This document shows positions 46,081 through 56,907 of a stretch of 64,000 nucleotides of DNA, one piece after another. Each line of letters starts with the position of its first letter. The first letter of the stretch is position 1. The stretch is from Pelobates cultripes (lineage: Eukaryota; Chordata; Amphibia; Anura; Pelobatidae): positions 90,992,925-91,056,924 of the forward strand of contig OW240921.1 in assembly GCA_933207985.1 (NCBI GenBank), given 5' to 3'. Made by a program: the position numbers and the translations under genes. The notes under the pieces were generated by a model. The model worked only from the letters and a program-made list of their open reading frames with translations, was not told where the DNA came from and made no database searches.

Positions 46081-48261
46081 AAGGTAAGGAACAAGGGGCA
46101 TCCATACTATGTTTATTCATTATTATATCTTCCTATTTTCCACAGAGAGGGATCCAGCAGGGTGGGCACTCCTTACACCCCTCCCAGTTAGAATGAGCTC
46201 GTGGGACCTTGAGATCTTGGGTAGGCATTCCGGTTTCATTGTGGGTGCATTACGGTACTGGGACTTCATTTTGGATGTATTTTTATGAACTTAATAAAAG
46301 AAGCATTATATATTTTATATGAACACAGCAATGGCAGTGCTGTACATTACAAATATAGGAAACAACTGGAAGAAGCCTTAAAGGGGATGTGTGATTCATA
46401 GTCCTTCCAGGGAAGAGGTCCTCCAGAGCAGACAGAAGGTGTTTTGATACAAGAAGTAGAGCTATGGAACTATCTAATTCAAGAGACTAATACTCCAAAG
46501 AATAGGCTAATGCTAGCATTGATAAACTCCAGGAATGTAAGAACCTCTGGGAAAAGAGGTGAGGGGTATCTGATATTTAATTCAAGAGCATACAAGAAAA
46601 TAACACAGCAAAGTAAAAAAAAAAAAAAGACAGGATGGTAAAATGTGATAAATCCAAGAACCCTAAACTCAGTGAGTGTAAAAGGTCCCAAAAAAAGTGG
46701 AAAAACAAGGAACTCAATATATAGCAATCTATAAAAATTGTCAAAGGTCTTGATTCATCACCATCAATCAGGTGATTTGAATTGGTTTGCTTGCACACTT
46801 CTTCTTACGTACTATTGCAGAAGTAACTATTGCTATCAAACTGTGAGGAAGCGTCTGGCTGGTGAAAGCGGTTTATTAAATACTGTGATTTAATTATCAG
46901 GCTATGAACTATTAACATTTTTGGATGAAATCAGATTGTTTTATTTTACTTAAATTGGTTTCTTTACCATTCCAAAGCACTTTATGGAGTTGCGAGTGGT
47001 GGAATGACATTGTCATATCTTGGTCACGCGATCTTCTTTCTTGATTTTCTTAAAGCTCCTATTTTGGTTTATACATTGGCACATTTCTATCAGTAGCTAA
47101 CACATTGAATAATTGGCAATCTGATACATTTTTTTTATTTCTGCTCTTTAACACTGTGTTCAGTTCTGAGCAGGCAAGAGGTACAAATGTACTCTATTAT
47201 GAGGCAGCACTTGGCTGCAAAACGTGTCATTGGCAGATCCTGGATTTACATCTTACCCTGGCATGATATATCAGCTGGTTTCCAGATATCACTCAGTACA
47301 GGTCAAAAAAACATCGGCGGTGCCAATAGCTTGTGTGCCTACATACTGTCGTTAGTCAGAAATCTGCTATTTCAGTAGTGTCAAAAGTACATAAATATAA
47401 CCACAGTGATTATATATGTCCTGCTTTGGCTGATGATCTAGCAAGTTGCTTTTCACTTGCGGCTTATTTGAAATTTGTTTTATTGGCCTTGACAGAATAG
47501 CTGAAGTGGTCACAGAATGACTGTGCTGTGGAGTTACTATGAATGAAGTCGTTGACAGGAAACCTGAAAAATTGAAATTGAACATCAGGTTTTTTTTCCT
47601 CCTTTTTTTAATGCAGTGGTGTTCCTAGCGTGGATTTAATGAACAGTTCCTTAAAATAATAGACACTTTATTCTAGATCCCCATTTACATATGCATGTCT
47701 GCTCTGTTTGCATTACGGTTTACAAACTGTCCTCATTATTTATATATTACAGCTAAAAAGGACTGAATTCACACCTCTCTTTGCCCATGGCATAAGTTTT
47801 TATGATTTTAATTAAATCAGAGTCTGTTACCTTTTTTTGGCATGCATTGGATAAATAATCTAGCCCAAAAGTATACATTGTTTTCTAAGTGTCATTAATT
47901 AAAGCAAATTCAAAAAATCCTACTGTTTCTCTTGGACAAGTCATTAGTATGTTCTTGCTCAATTGCCTGCTTGTAATAGGCAGTCAATTAGAGGCCACCC
48001 AAATAAAACCAAATACATAGTGCACTTGTCAGAGATGGGAGCAGCGTTTAGTCAATATTGTAGCTTTTGGTATAGTCCTCCAGTTCAGATTCACTGACAC
48101 CCCTATATGTTTATAAGAAGCATTGAGTTAGTATCCAGTAGACTACACCCAGAGTACCCCATTTGTATAATGCACCCCCTTTGTTCTAAGAACCCAGCAA
48201 TTAGAAAAAAGGTGAAGACCCGAAGTCCAATTACAGACATAAGGCAGACAAAGTCGGTTAA
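46081..48261. other. Unique AT-rich DNA
   Basis: No gene recognised. A-run at about 46615-46629. The part from 47640 to 48250 is repeat-poor. Confidence 0.4.
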
Positions 48262-49643
48262 TCTGTCACGTGTTTAACGTGTTTTAACGCCTTCCCCTAC
48301 TTCCCTTAACAGATTGCATGTCTGTGTATCTAAGCATCCTTTCTATCTATAATAATGTTTATCAGGAAAAATAATTTTCTCAAAATGATCAGTATTTTTC
48401 AATCATCTTTTTAACTCTTCATGACATCTAATATTAACCCGTTACTGATTCTTGTTTTATTTTTCACTTTTCTAATAAGATCTCTTAAATTTCCCCATGA
48501 ACCCAAGTCTTTCCTAGACAATAATGTAACATACCGTAGCCATTTCCATATCTGTGTTTTAACCTTTGAAAACTCACTAAAGTAAGGATTCAAAGTGAAT
48601 TTCAAATGTAAGGCCAAAATAACCGAATTGCAAAAGTTCTCCAGTTCAGTTATGCTTCCAGTTTGGCTACATTATTGTAAAATTGTCTTTGATTCTTCTT
48701 TGAATTCCCACTTCAGTGAGTAACCCTGTCAAAAGTACCAGACTCTCCAATAACCAGCACTAACTATCATACTACACTAAACTCAAGCACTAAAGTTAAG
48801 CTACATTTTGTAATTTTGTTTATATTCCACTGTTTAACAGGTGTTTATTGAAAACTACATAGACCATGCTTACAGAAGGTGTTTAGTGCTTAAAGGAACA
48901 CTATAGGGTCATGAATACAAACATGTATTCCTGTATTCCTGACCCTATAGTGTTAAAACCATCATCTAGCTTCCTTGCCCCCTCAACCCCCCACATTGCC
49001 TCCATAAATATAGCAAAATGTCACGTCTGCAGCTGCTGCCTCTGCGCCTGATCTGCCTGATTGGCTGACATCATCAGAAGTGATTCTCTGAGCCAATCAC
49101 AATGCTTTCCCATAGGATTTGCTATGGCTGTCAAGGAGGCAGATCAGGGGCAGAGCCAGCACAAGTCAAACACAGCTCTGGCCAATCGGCATCTCCTCAT
49201 AGAGATGCATTGAATAAATGCATCTCTATGAGGAAATTTTAGTGTCTGCATGCAGAGGGTAGAGACACTGAATGGCAGTGCTGTTCACTGAGCAGCACTG
49301 CCCCTGGAAGCACCTCTAGCAGCCATCTGAGGAGTGGCCAGTGGAGTTATCACTAGGCTGTAATGTAAACACTGCCTTTTCTCTGAAAAGACAGTGTTTA
49401 CTGCAAAAAGCATGAGGGAAATGATTATACTCACCAGAATAAATACAGAATGCTGTAGTTGTTCTGGTGACTATAGTGTCCATTTATATATGAAGTGAAT
49501 GTCTTTTTTTTCTCATTTAAGTTGCATCTAGTGTAAAACTGAGCATTAGCAACTGCATCTAAACTGCATATTATTCTTTTTTTTTTGTAAATATATATTT
49601 TTTTATTTGCATGTTTCGTGCACACAAAGAGAAAGGCAAAACA
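48262..49643. repeat. Tandem duplication, copy 1 (1,382 bases)
   Basis: This unit is repeated directly at 49644-51024. By eye I find one substitution (T at 48983, G at 50365) and one T-run length difference (at about 49504). The unit contains a GGGTTATT MITE relic (48562-48727), a TTAA-type MITE (48894-49482), and the first part of the 3' UTR and T-run of the L1 seen complete after copy 2. The identical open frames at 48411-48617 and 49793-49999 are a by-product, not paralogous genes. Confidence 0.95.
48894..49482. mobile_element. MITE of the GGACACTATAG family (first of two duplicated copies)
   Basis: Left end TTAA (48890-48893) then AGGAACACTATAGGGTC. Right end GACTATAGTGTCCA then TTTA, a one-base decay of TTAA. 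Interior stems include CATGTATTCCTG / CAGGAATAC-type pairs and GAGATGCATT / AATGCATCTC. Its duplicate lies at 50276-50863. Confidence 0.75.
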
Positions 49644-51024
49644 TCTGTCACGTGTTTAACGTGTTTTAACGCCTTCCCCTACTTCCCTTAACAGATTGCA
49701 TGTCTGTGTATCTAAGCATCCTTTCTATCTATAATAATGTTTATCAGGAAAAATAATTTTCTCAAAATGATCAGTATTTTTCAATCATCTTTTTAACTCT
49801 TCATGACATCTAATATTAACCCGTTACTGATTCTTGTTTTATTTTTCACTTTTCTAATAAGATCTCTTAAATTTCCCCATGAACCCAAGTCTTTCCTAGA
49901 CAATAATGTAACATACCGTAGCCATTTCCATATCTGTGTTTTAACCTTTGAAAACTCACTAAAGTAAGGATTCAAAGTGAATTTCAAATGTAAGGCCAAA
50001 ATAACCGAATTGCAAAAGTTCTCCAGTTCAGTTATGCTTCCAGTTTGGCTACATTATTGTAAAATTGTCTTTGATTCTTCTTTGAATTCCCACTTCAGTG
50101 AGTAACCCTGTCAAAAGTACCAGACTCTCCAATAACCAGCACTAACTATCATACTACACTAAACTCAAGCACTAAAGTTAAGCTACATTTTGTAATTTTG
50201 TTTATATTCCACTGTTTAACAGGTGTTTATTGAAAACTACATAGACCATGCTTACAGAAGGTGTTTAGTGCTTAAAGGAACACTATAGGGTCATGAATAC
50301 AAACATGTATTCCTGTATTCCTGACCCTATAGTGTTAAAACCATCATCTAGCTTCCTTGCCCCCGCAACCCCCCACATTGCCTCCATAAATATAGCAAAA
50401 TGTCACGTCTGCAGCTGCTGCCTCTGCGCCTGATCTGCCTGATTGGCTGACATCATCAGAAGTGATTCTCTGAGCCAATCACAATGCTTTCCCATAGGAT
50501 TTGCTATGGCTGTCAAGGAGGCAGATCAGGGGCAGAGCCAGCACAAGTCAAACACAGCTCTGGCCAATCGGCATCTCCTCATAGAGATGCATTGAATAAA
50601 TGCATCTCTATGAGGAAATTTTAGTGTCTGCATGCAGAGGGTAGAGACACTGAATGGCAGTGCTGTTCACTGAGCAGCACTGCCCCTGGAAGCACCTCTA
50701 GCAGCCATCTGAGGAGTGGCCAGTGGAGTTATCACTAGGCTGTAATGTAAACACTGCCTTTTCTCTGAAAAGACAGTGTTTACTGCAAAAAGCATGAGGG
50801 AAATGATTATACTCACCAGAATAAATACAGAATGCTGTAGTTGTTCTGGTGACTATAGTGTCCATTTATATATGAAGTGAATGTCTTTTTTTCTCATTTA
50901 AGTTGCATCTAGTGTAAAACTGAGCATTAGCAACTGCATCTAAACTGCATATTATTCTTTTTTTTTTGTAAATATATATTTTTTTATTTGCATGTTTCGT
51001 GCACACAAAGAGAAAGGCAAAACA
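49644..51024. repeat. Tandem duplication, copy 2
   Basis: Copy 2 of the unit at 48262-49643. Copy 1 ends and copy 2 begins inside the L1 3' UTR (GCAAAACAT joined to CTGTCACG). The flanks of the original sequence share only AT at the breakpoint, so the join is by microhomology at most. It includes duplicate MITEs at 49944-50109 and 50276-50863. Confidence 0.95.
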
Positions 51025-51568
51025 TTGAGACTCGCAGGTCTCCGTTATTATCATGCAGTGTGCGTGCAGAGAAAATGACAGCACATTGAGACTCGCAGGT
51101 CTCCATTAATTTAACCATGAATATAGGACTGTGAAAAATGACAAACATGTTAACTGGTCCATTTCTGTGTCTTGCTCTTCAACATTTACATTCATTCTAA
51201 TATATTTTTATACAGTTGCATGTTCTATTGGGCTCGTATGCCCGCAATTACGTCAGTCCCACAGGTCCCTTGTAGGTATTGCGTGTGTGTGTATGTCTCC
51301 GTTACTTGTGCCTGTCTGTGAGAATGTCGCGTGACAGCCCGGGTCCTATGGTCTGCCTCTCTCATCCCCTCGCCTCTTTGGGGTGCCCTATTTAGTTGAG
51401 GCGGTCTCCTCGTCTATGTGTCAGGGCCTCCCTTGTCATTTTTGGGTGTTTTCGGGCCTTCTAGTATTGGTTAGCCCTTGGTGCCGGAGGTAGACCCGCC
51501 CCTGTGTGGCTGTCTTCCCCGCTCCTTTCTGGGTTTGTAGCCTCCAGTAGCTAACTGTGTGGTGGTAG

Positions 51569-52129
51569 TTATGTCATGTTAGTAAATTCGGGATCTGTTG
51601 TCTTCAGGATCCAATGTGTCCAAGTGTTGAGGTACACTTGGAATGTATTGTGAGCTTTGTGGTGAAATTCCGCTAGGGATCTCAATTCTTCCATTTGTCT
51701 AAACCAAACTCTCAAAGGGGGGATGACCTGTTTTTTCCAATACTGTGGTATGATCAATTTGGCCGTGTTCAGTATGCGAATTGTGAGTGATCTCTTATAC
51801 GCCGTTCGTGGGGTTTTAGTGTGGTGTAAGAGCATGACTGCTGGGTCGAATGGGACTGGATCGTCTGTAAACTTTGCCAATATTTTGTGAATCTCTGACC
51901 AGAATGGGGCTATCTGTTTGCACTCCCACCAAATGTGTAAGAGTGTGCCTCTGTCCTCCCCGCATCTCCAACACTGTGGGGGGTGGGATGGGATTCGGGC
52001 ATGTAGTGACTCAGGAGTGTGGTACCAGTGTGTCAGTAGTTTATATGCCGTTTCCTGTGTCCTGCTGTAGCTAGAGCAGTGATGCGTTAGGTAGCAGATC
52101 CGTGTCGACCGTCCTCCATCCATCCACAT
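51569..52129 (-). pseudogene. L1 ORF2 C-terminal segment
   Basis: The 186-residue frame matches the end of an L1/Tx1-type ORF2 protein. It has a cysteine motif, CWRCGEDRGTLLHIWWEC (residues about 53-70), typical of the L1 C-terminus, followed by WSEIHKILAKFT and a long helical tail. Endonuclease and reverse transcriptase are deleted, so the ATG at 52129 is not a natural start. The 3' UTR runs from 51568 to about 50970 and has two GACTCGCAGGTCTCC repeats. Confidence 0.85.
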
Positions 52130-52404
52130 GTACCCCTCCCCAGTTACTCTGAGCCTTACGAGGGGCTTTGGTCTGTTGCCTTACCCCCCTCCCCCCCCCG
52201 ATCAACATTTTGAATGTCCTGGTAGGTGAGCTGTGGTATGGTTAGTCTCTCAGGCCAAGTAAACCCCGGAGTAGTATACTTGCGTGTACTCCGTGCACTT
52301 ATGTTAGTCCTCTTTTTCCTGGAACGGGCTCAACGTAATGTTCTTTAGTGGGTGAGGGATGAGACTCTTGGGGGCGTGGCTGGGTGTTCAACGTTTCCTG
52401 CCCT

Positions 52405-53489
52405 CTGTTCAAAGGCCTCTTGGGCCTGTCGCCTGTTTGCGGGTGGTCCGCGGGATCTGAGTGTCCGCCATACGAGTCTCCAATCCAGGGGCCGGTGTGT
52501 ATAGAGCCAGAGGATCCGGCCACTGCAGTGAAGCCGGTGTGATGTGCAGCTCCCTCCCGAGGGCGGTCATGTCGGCCTCTGTCTTCACTAGAAAGGAGCC
52601 TTTGTGTGTATGGACCAGCAGCCCTGTCGGGAAGCACCAACGGTATTTAACTCTGTTCGTCTGTAGCTGTCTGGTGAACGGGCGCAGGGCCCTTCGGTAC
52701 GCCAGGGTTGCAGGGGGAGAGGTCCGGGTACAGTTGAATCTCTGCCGAGCCCAGGTACACCCTACCCTCCTCTCTTGACTTCCTCAGGATTTCTTCCTTC
52801 TGCTGGAAATTTGCCAAGCAGCATATAGCATCTCTTGGTTGGCTTCCCGGGGGGCCTTTCGGTCTGAGAGCCCGGTGTGCTCTCACCATCTCCAGGGGTT
52901 CTCGTGGTGCGCGGCCCAGCAGCTGGTTAAAAACTGTTTGTAAGGTAGCTTGGATTGGGGAGTCGTCGTCTGCTTCCTCTGGGATCCCCCGGACCCTTAT
53001 GTTCTGCCTCCTCCCCCTGTTATCAAGGTCCTCTAACTGTTGTGCCATTTGTTGCATCTGCTGGGTGGTCTGCCTCAGGATCCCGGTGTTGGCGGACTGT
53101 GCCGCTTGCACGTGGTCATGATTTGCCTCCAGTTGGGAGATCCTCTGGCTTAGGCCGCAGCATTCTTCCCGCATGGCTTGAAGTTCCTCCGTGATGGAGG
53201 TGCGGAGGCTGTTGTTTGCCTCCAGTAGGTCTGTTTTAGTGGGTAGATTTCGGAGGATGTGCATTAAATCTGGGTGGGAGTCGGTGGGGTACAGCATAGG
53301 CGTCTCGGCCAGGGTCTCCTCCCCGCACAGTGAAGGCGACGCTCCCCCACCCGAGGCCGTCGAGTCTTCTGAGGCCTGTGTCTCCCAGTCCGCCGGCGTC
53401 GCTAGGAAGCGCCTCATGTATGGGGTTGCGCTCCCCCTCGGGGTGTTCGCTGGCTTTGGGGCTTGTGATGCCCGTTGTGATTTGCCCAT
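52405..53489 (-). pseudogene. L1 ORF1 (RNA-binding chaperone) with one frameshift
   Basis: The likely start is the ATG at 53489 (MGKSQRASQ); the frame upstream of it is 5' UTR. In order: a low-complexity N-terminus, a predicted coiled coil around residues 85-150 (ISQLEANHD, QQMQQMAQQLEDL), then the RRM start NRGRRQNIRVRGIPE, and a C-terminal part with RAHRALRPKGPP. At about 52719-52723, inside a run of five C, the frame shifts by one base. The conserved C-terminal continuation is found in another frame down to about 52405. In L1 elements ORF1 protein coats the RNA and acts as a nucleic-acid chaperone. The frame shift and the missing ORF2 make this copy dead. Confidence 0.85.
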
Positions 53490-53610
53490 TTTTGGGGCAA
53501 TTAGGTGCGCTAGGCGATGGGGTGCTTGGAGCCTTACAGGGAGCTCAGACTTCACGCCGCCATCTTCCTTGGCTTCCAAGCCACGCCCCCCTAAACTGCA
53601 CATTATTCTT

Positions 53611-54386
53611 ACTGTGTAGTGTAGAAACAAGGTGTTACATTATGATTCTCGTAGCTGATAATTATCAAATACTAACAGTGAATTTTTGTAGCATGGAAAC
53701 AGTCATGAGACTCCAACTTATCGTCAGCCATTTTACAAAATTACCAGTTTGTTGATAATTGATTGCGACAAGCAAGGAAACGAGCCCGGAATTTCCAACT
53801 TACTCAAGCTAAATGTAGAATTCCCCAAAGTTCAATTTTCTGTTCTCGTCATTTTTCATATGCATAAAGGATCTATCTGTGGCTTGTAAACCCTCTGCTG
53901 TGGGTGTGTGAACTGACAATACTATGATATTCATGAAACAAACAACTCTATCTCAAATGTAAGTGTTTCCAGTAGAATTTTTTAGAGAGACGGATCTTGG
54001 ACAAACAAACCCCTCGTAGCTTCTATAAATACTTGGAATGTGCTAGAACCTGCCCTCTCATTTGGACTTCACATTGATTAGCTATTGTCTCAACTCTGCT
54101 CTGAAATGCTAAAATTCTGTGTTAAAGACATGGACAGCATATTAAAAACAAATGTCACAGACTAAGGCGTGTTGTATATGCATCGGTACCTCAAATCCCT
54201 CTCAGTAAGCCCAACATTCTGTATAAGTTACTTTTGACTCTTTGTCCTGCAATGTTATCACACCACCCATTATTGTGATTTATTTTAAATGGTACCTGTC
54301 ATGGTTTCTACAAATTATGCTCTTTTTTTTATACATTGTGCTAACAGAATCTGTGAGAAAAACTTATTGAATAGATCTTTCAGCAT
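53611..54386. other. Unique DNA
   Basis: Flank of the L1 insertion. Nothing recognised. Confidence 0.45.
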
Positions 54387-54739
54387 ATGCCAAATAGTGA
54401 TGTCGCGAACCCGAAATTTTCGGTTCGCGAACGGCGAACGCGAACTTCCGCAAATGTTCGCGAACCGGCGAACCGCCCGAAACGCCATTGACTTCAATGG
54501 GCAGGCGAATTTTAAAACACACAGGGACTCTTTCTGGCCACAATAGTGATGGAAAAGTTGTTTCAAGGTGACTAACACCTGGACTGTGGCATGCCGGAGG
54601 GGGATCCATGGCAAAACTCCCATGGAAAATTACACAGTTGATACAGAGTCTGGTTTTAATCCATAAAGGGCAGAAATCACCTAACATTCCTAAATCACAA
54701 TCAATATGGATTGACACCTGACATATGACATATTGACAC

Positions 54740-55580
54740 CTTGACATATGGATTGACACCTGTCCTCAGAGCCCTGATGCACACGGACACAGAGCAGAAT
54801 AGGGACTGGTCCCCCTACATAGGGTCACTTGGCAGATATGGATTGACACCTGTCCTAAGGATCCCTGATACACACTGACACAGAGCAGAATAGGGACTGT
54901 TCCCCCTACATCGGGTCACTTGGCAGATATGGATTGACACCTGTCCTCAGAGATCATGATACACACTGACACAGAGCAGAATAGGGACTGTTCCCCCTAC
55001 ATAGGGTCACTTGGCAGATATGGATTGACACCTGTCCTCAGGGACCATGATACACACTGACACAGAGCAGAATAGAGACTGTTACCCCTACATAGGGTCA
55101 CTTTGCAGATATGGATTGACACCTGTCCTAAGGATCCCTGATACCCAATGTCACAGAGCAGAATTGGGACTGTTCCTCCTACATAGGGTCATTTGGCAGA
55201 TATGTATTGACACCTGTCCTAAGGATCCCTGATACCCAATGTCACAGAGCAGAATTGGGACTGTTCCTCCTACATAGGGTCACTTGGCAGATATGGATTG
55301 ACACCTGTCCTAAGGATCCCTGATACCCAATGTCACAGAGCAGAATTGGGACTGTTCCTCCTACATAGGGTCACTTGGCAGATATGGATTGACACCTGTC
55401 CTAAGGATCCCTGATACACACTGACACAGAGCAGAATAGGGACTGTTCCTCCTACATGGGGTCACTTGGCAGATATGGATTGACACCTGTCCTCAGAGAC
55501 CATGATACACACTGACACAGAGCAGAATAGGGACTGTTCCCCCTACATAGGGTCACTTGGCAGATATGGATTGACACCTT
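54740..55580. repeat. Tandem array, about nine to ten units of 90-92 bases
   Basis: Units read ATTGACACCTGTCCT, then GATCCCTGATACACACTGACACAGAGCAGAAT, GGGACTGTTCC.CCTACATAGGGTCACTT and GGCAGATATGG. Two sub-types differ at ACACACTGACAC versus CCCAATGTCAC. The CCCAATG sub-type is clustered at about 55130-55370, which suggests local amplification. The array breaks off at about 55580. Confidence 0.9.
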
Positions 55581-56295
55581 GTTACAAACTGCTATTTGTA
55601 ACGGGCCCTTTAAATGGCAAATTGCCCTGCTTCCCTGGGTTGTGGAGAAGCCTATTTGCCAGCCTCCTCCCGCATGACTATGGCCCCTGGGAGATTGTGA
55701 AAATGTATGCACTTTTATTTGGTGTGTATGGCCCTTTAAGACTGTCGGTGGGCATATTGGGGCTTATGGACTCTTTATGTGACTGGTGCTGGCCCTTTAA
55801 ACACCTTTTTTGGGACATCAGGAAGATTGGGACACTGCCCCTTTAAGGCCGTGTCCCCAGACTTGTTGGGGACACTGCCCCTTTAAGACGGTGTCCCCTG
55901 TGTCCCCAGACCTGCTGCAAACCCTTTGTGCCTGCCTGGCTAATTCCCACTTGGTTCAGTAAATGGGGCTTACTGAACCAAGTACCACACAAGCAGACCA
56001 CCCACAGGCAGACCACCCAGAAGTGGAAGTGTGCAGGCAATTTACCTCCCAGAAGCTGCAGTTAACCGCAGCTTAATTGACAATGCTGGGAGGTCTTTGT
56101 TCGTTTGCTGAACACGTGGCGGCGGCCATCTTTGATCATTCGACGAGGTCAGCGGTATGTGTAGCCAAATTCATGGAACTAAAATCGGCTACACATTTCC
56201 GCGAACACCGCTGAGCTCTACCTTCTCCCCTACTGGTTTTACAGTTGCAGAGACTAAGTCCCATTCGGCGATGGGACTTAGTCTTTTTTTCAGCC
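55580..56295. mobile_element. Possible LTR-type retroelement fragment inside hAT-like copy C
   Basis: Just after the array breaks, a GC-richer block begins near TGCTATTTGTAACGGGCCC. It has repeated CCCTTTAAG words (about 55608, 55731, 55793, 55840, 55880), a GTGTCCCC repeat, and a hairpin, ACTTGGTTCAGTAA...TTACTGAACCAAGT (about 55950-55983). A second hairpin, AGACTAAGTCCCAT / ATGGGACTTAGTCT (about 56252-56285), lies at the gap edge. This could be an LTR or an independent repeat; without the sequence in the gap I cannot find its other end. Confidence 0.4.
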
Positions 56296-56395
56296 NNNNN
56301 NNNNNNNNNNNNNNNNNNNNNNNNNNNNNNNNNNNNNNNNNNNNNNNNNNNNNNNNNNNNNNNNNNNNNNNNNNNNNNNNNNNNNNNNNNNNNNN
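56296..56395. other. Assembly gap of exactly 100 N
   Basis: Exactly 100 Ns, a conventional placeholder size, so the true missing length is unknown. The gap follows directly on a strong hairpin (about 56252-56285), a plausible cause of the break. Open frames that read through it are not real. Confidence 0.98.
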
Positions 56396-56907
56396 TCAAT
56401 CTATAACAGTGAAAAAAGTTTTTTGTTTTTAAATCCAAGCTATTGTGACACCAGATGTAAGTGGTGGCACTGACTGGGGAAATGGGCACAGTATGCACTG
56501 TGAGCCTGACACAGAAGCTGGCAGCAGTGGCAGACAACTAAGTGCATTTACATTACATAGAAAAAAAAAATCCAAAAAAAGCATACCCTTATCCCTAACC
56601 TAGCTATGCTTTTCCCTATCTTATGAACAGCAGCTACACTTTCCCTCCTCTTACTAAGCATGCAGCTTGAGAATGAATCTAAAATGGATGCTTCCAGGAG
56701 GTGGGAGGGTCTGCTAGGAGGGTGTGCTGCTAATTGGCTGGAATGTGTCTGCTGACTGTGAGGTACAGGGTCAAAGTTTACTCAATGATGACGAATAGGG
56801 GGCGGGTCGAACCGCGCATATGTTCGCCCGCCGTGGCGAACGCGAACATACTATGTTCGCCAGGAACCGTTCGCTGGCGAACCGTTCGGTACATCACTAA
56901 TGCCAAA

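Larger units (their letters stand above)
50960..53590 (-). mobile_element. Internally deleted L1 retrotransposon, minus strand
   Basis: The insert lies between a 20-base duplication with one mismatch: CTAAACTGCATATTATTCTT at 50940-50959 and CTAAACTGCACATTATTCTT at 53591-53610. The left edge is poly-T, the complement of the poly-A tail. The 5' end on the minus strand starts GGGGGCGTGGCTTGG and includes AAGATGGCGGC. ORF1 is almost complete, but most of ORF2 is missing between about 52300 and 52135. The element therefore reached full 5' length and later, or during insertion, lost about 3 kb. Confidence 0.9.
54395..56899. mobile_element. Non-autonomous hAT-like element with TAGTGATGT ends (copy C)
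   Basis: A perfect 8-base duplication, ATGCCAAA (54387-54394 and 56900-56907), flanks inverted ends TAGTGATGTCGCGAAC and, from the right, TAGTGATGTACCGAAC. Both sub-terminal regions are rich in GTTCGC/GCGAAC words, which form many alternative stems. The interior holds a 91-base tandem array, a probable LTR fragment and an assembly gap. No transposase is visible; sequence lost in the gap might add something. The ends and duplication length fit the hAT superfamily. Confidence 0.85.

Noticed and set aside
48411..49999. Two identical 68-residue open frames as a possible duplicated gene
   Set aside because: They are identical only because the whole 1.38-kb segment is duplicated. The frames lie within MITE-derived sequence and show no domain.
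52461..53755. Plus-strand frames of 105-142 residues
   Set aside because: They are antisense shadows of the L1 ORF1 on the minus strand, which has a recognisable coiled coil and RRM.
54740..55580. CRISPR-like direct repeats of about 91 bases
   Set aside because: The whole unit is repeated, including what would be spacers. It is a tandem array inside a transposon.
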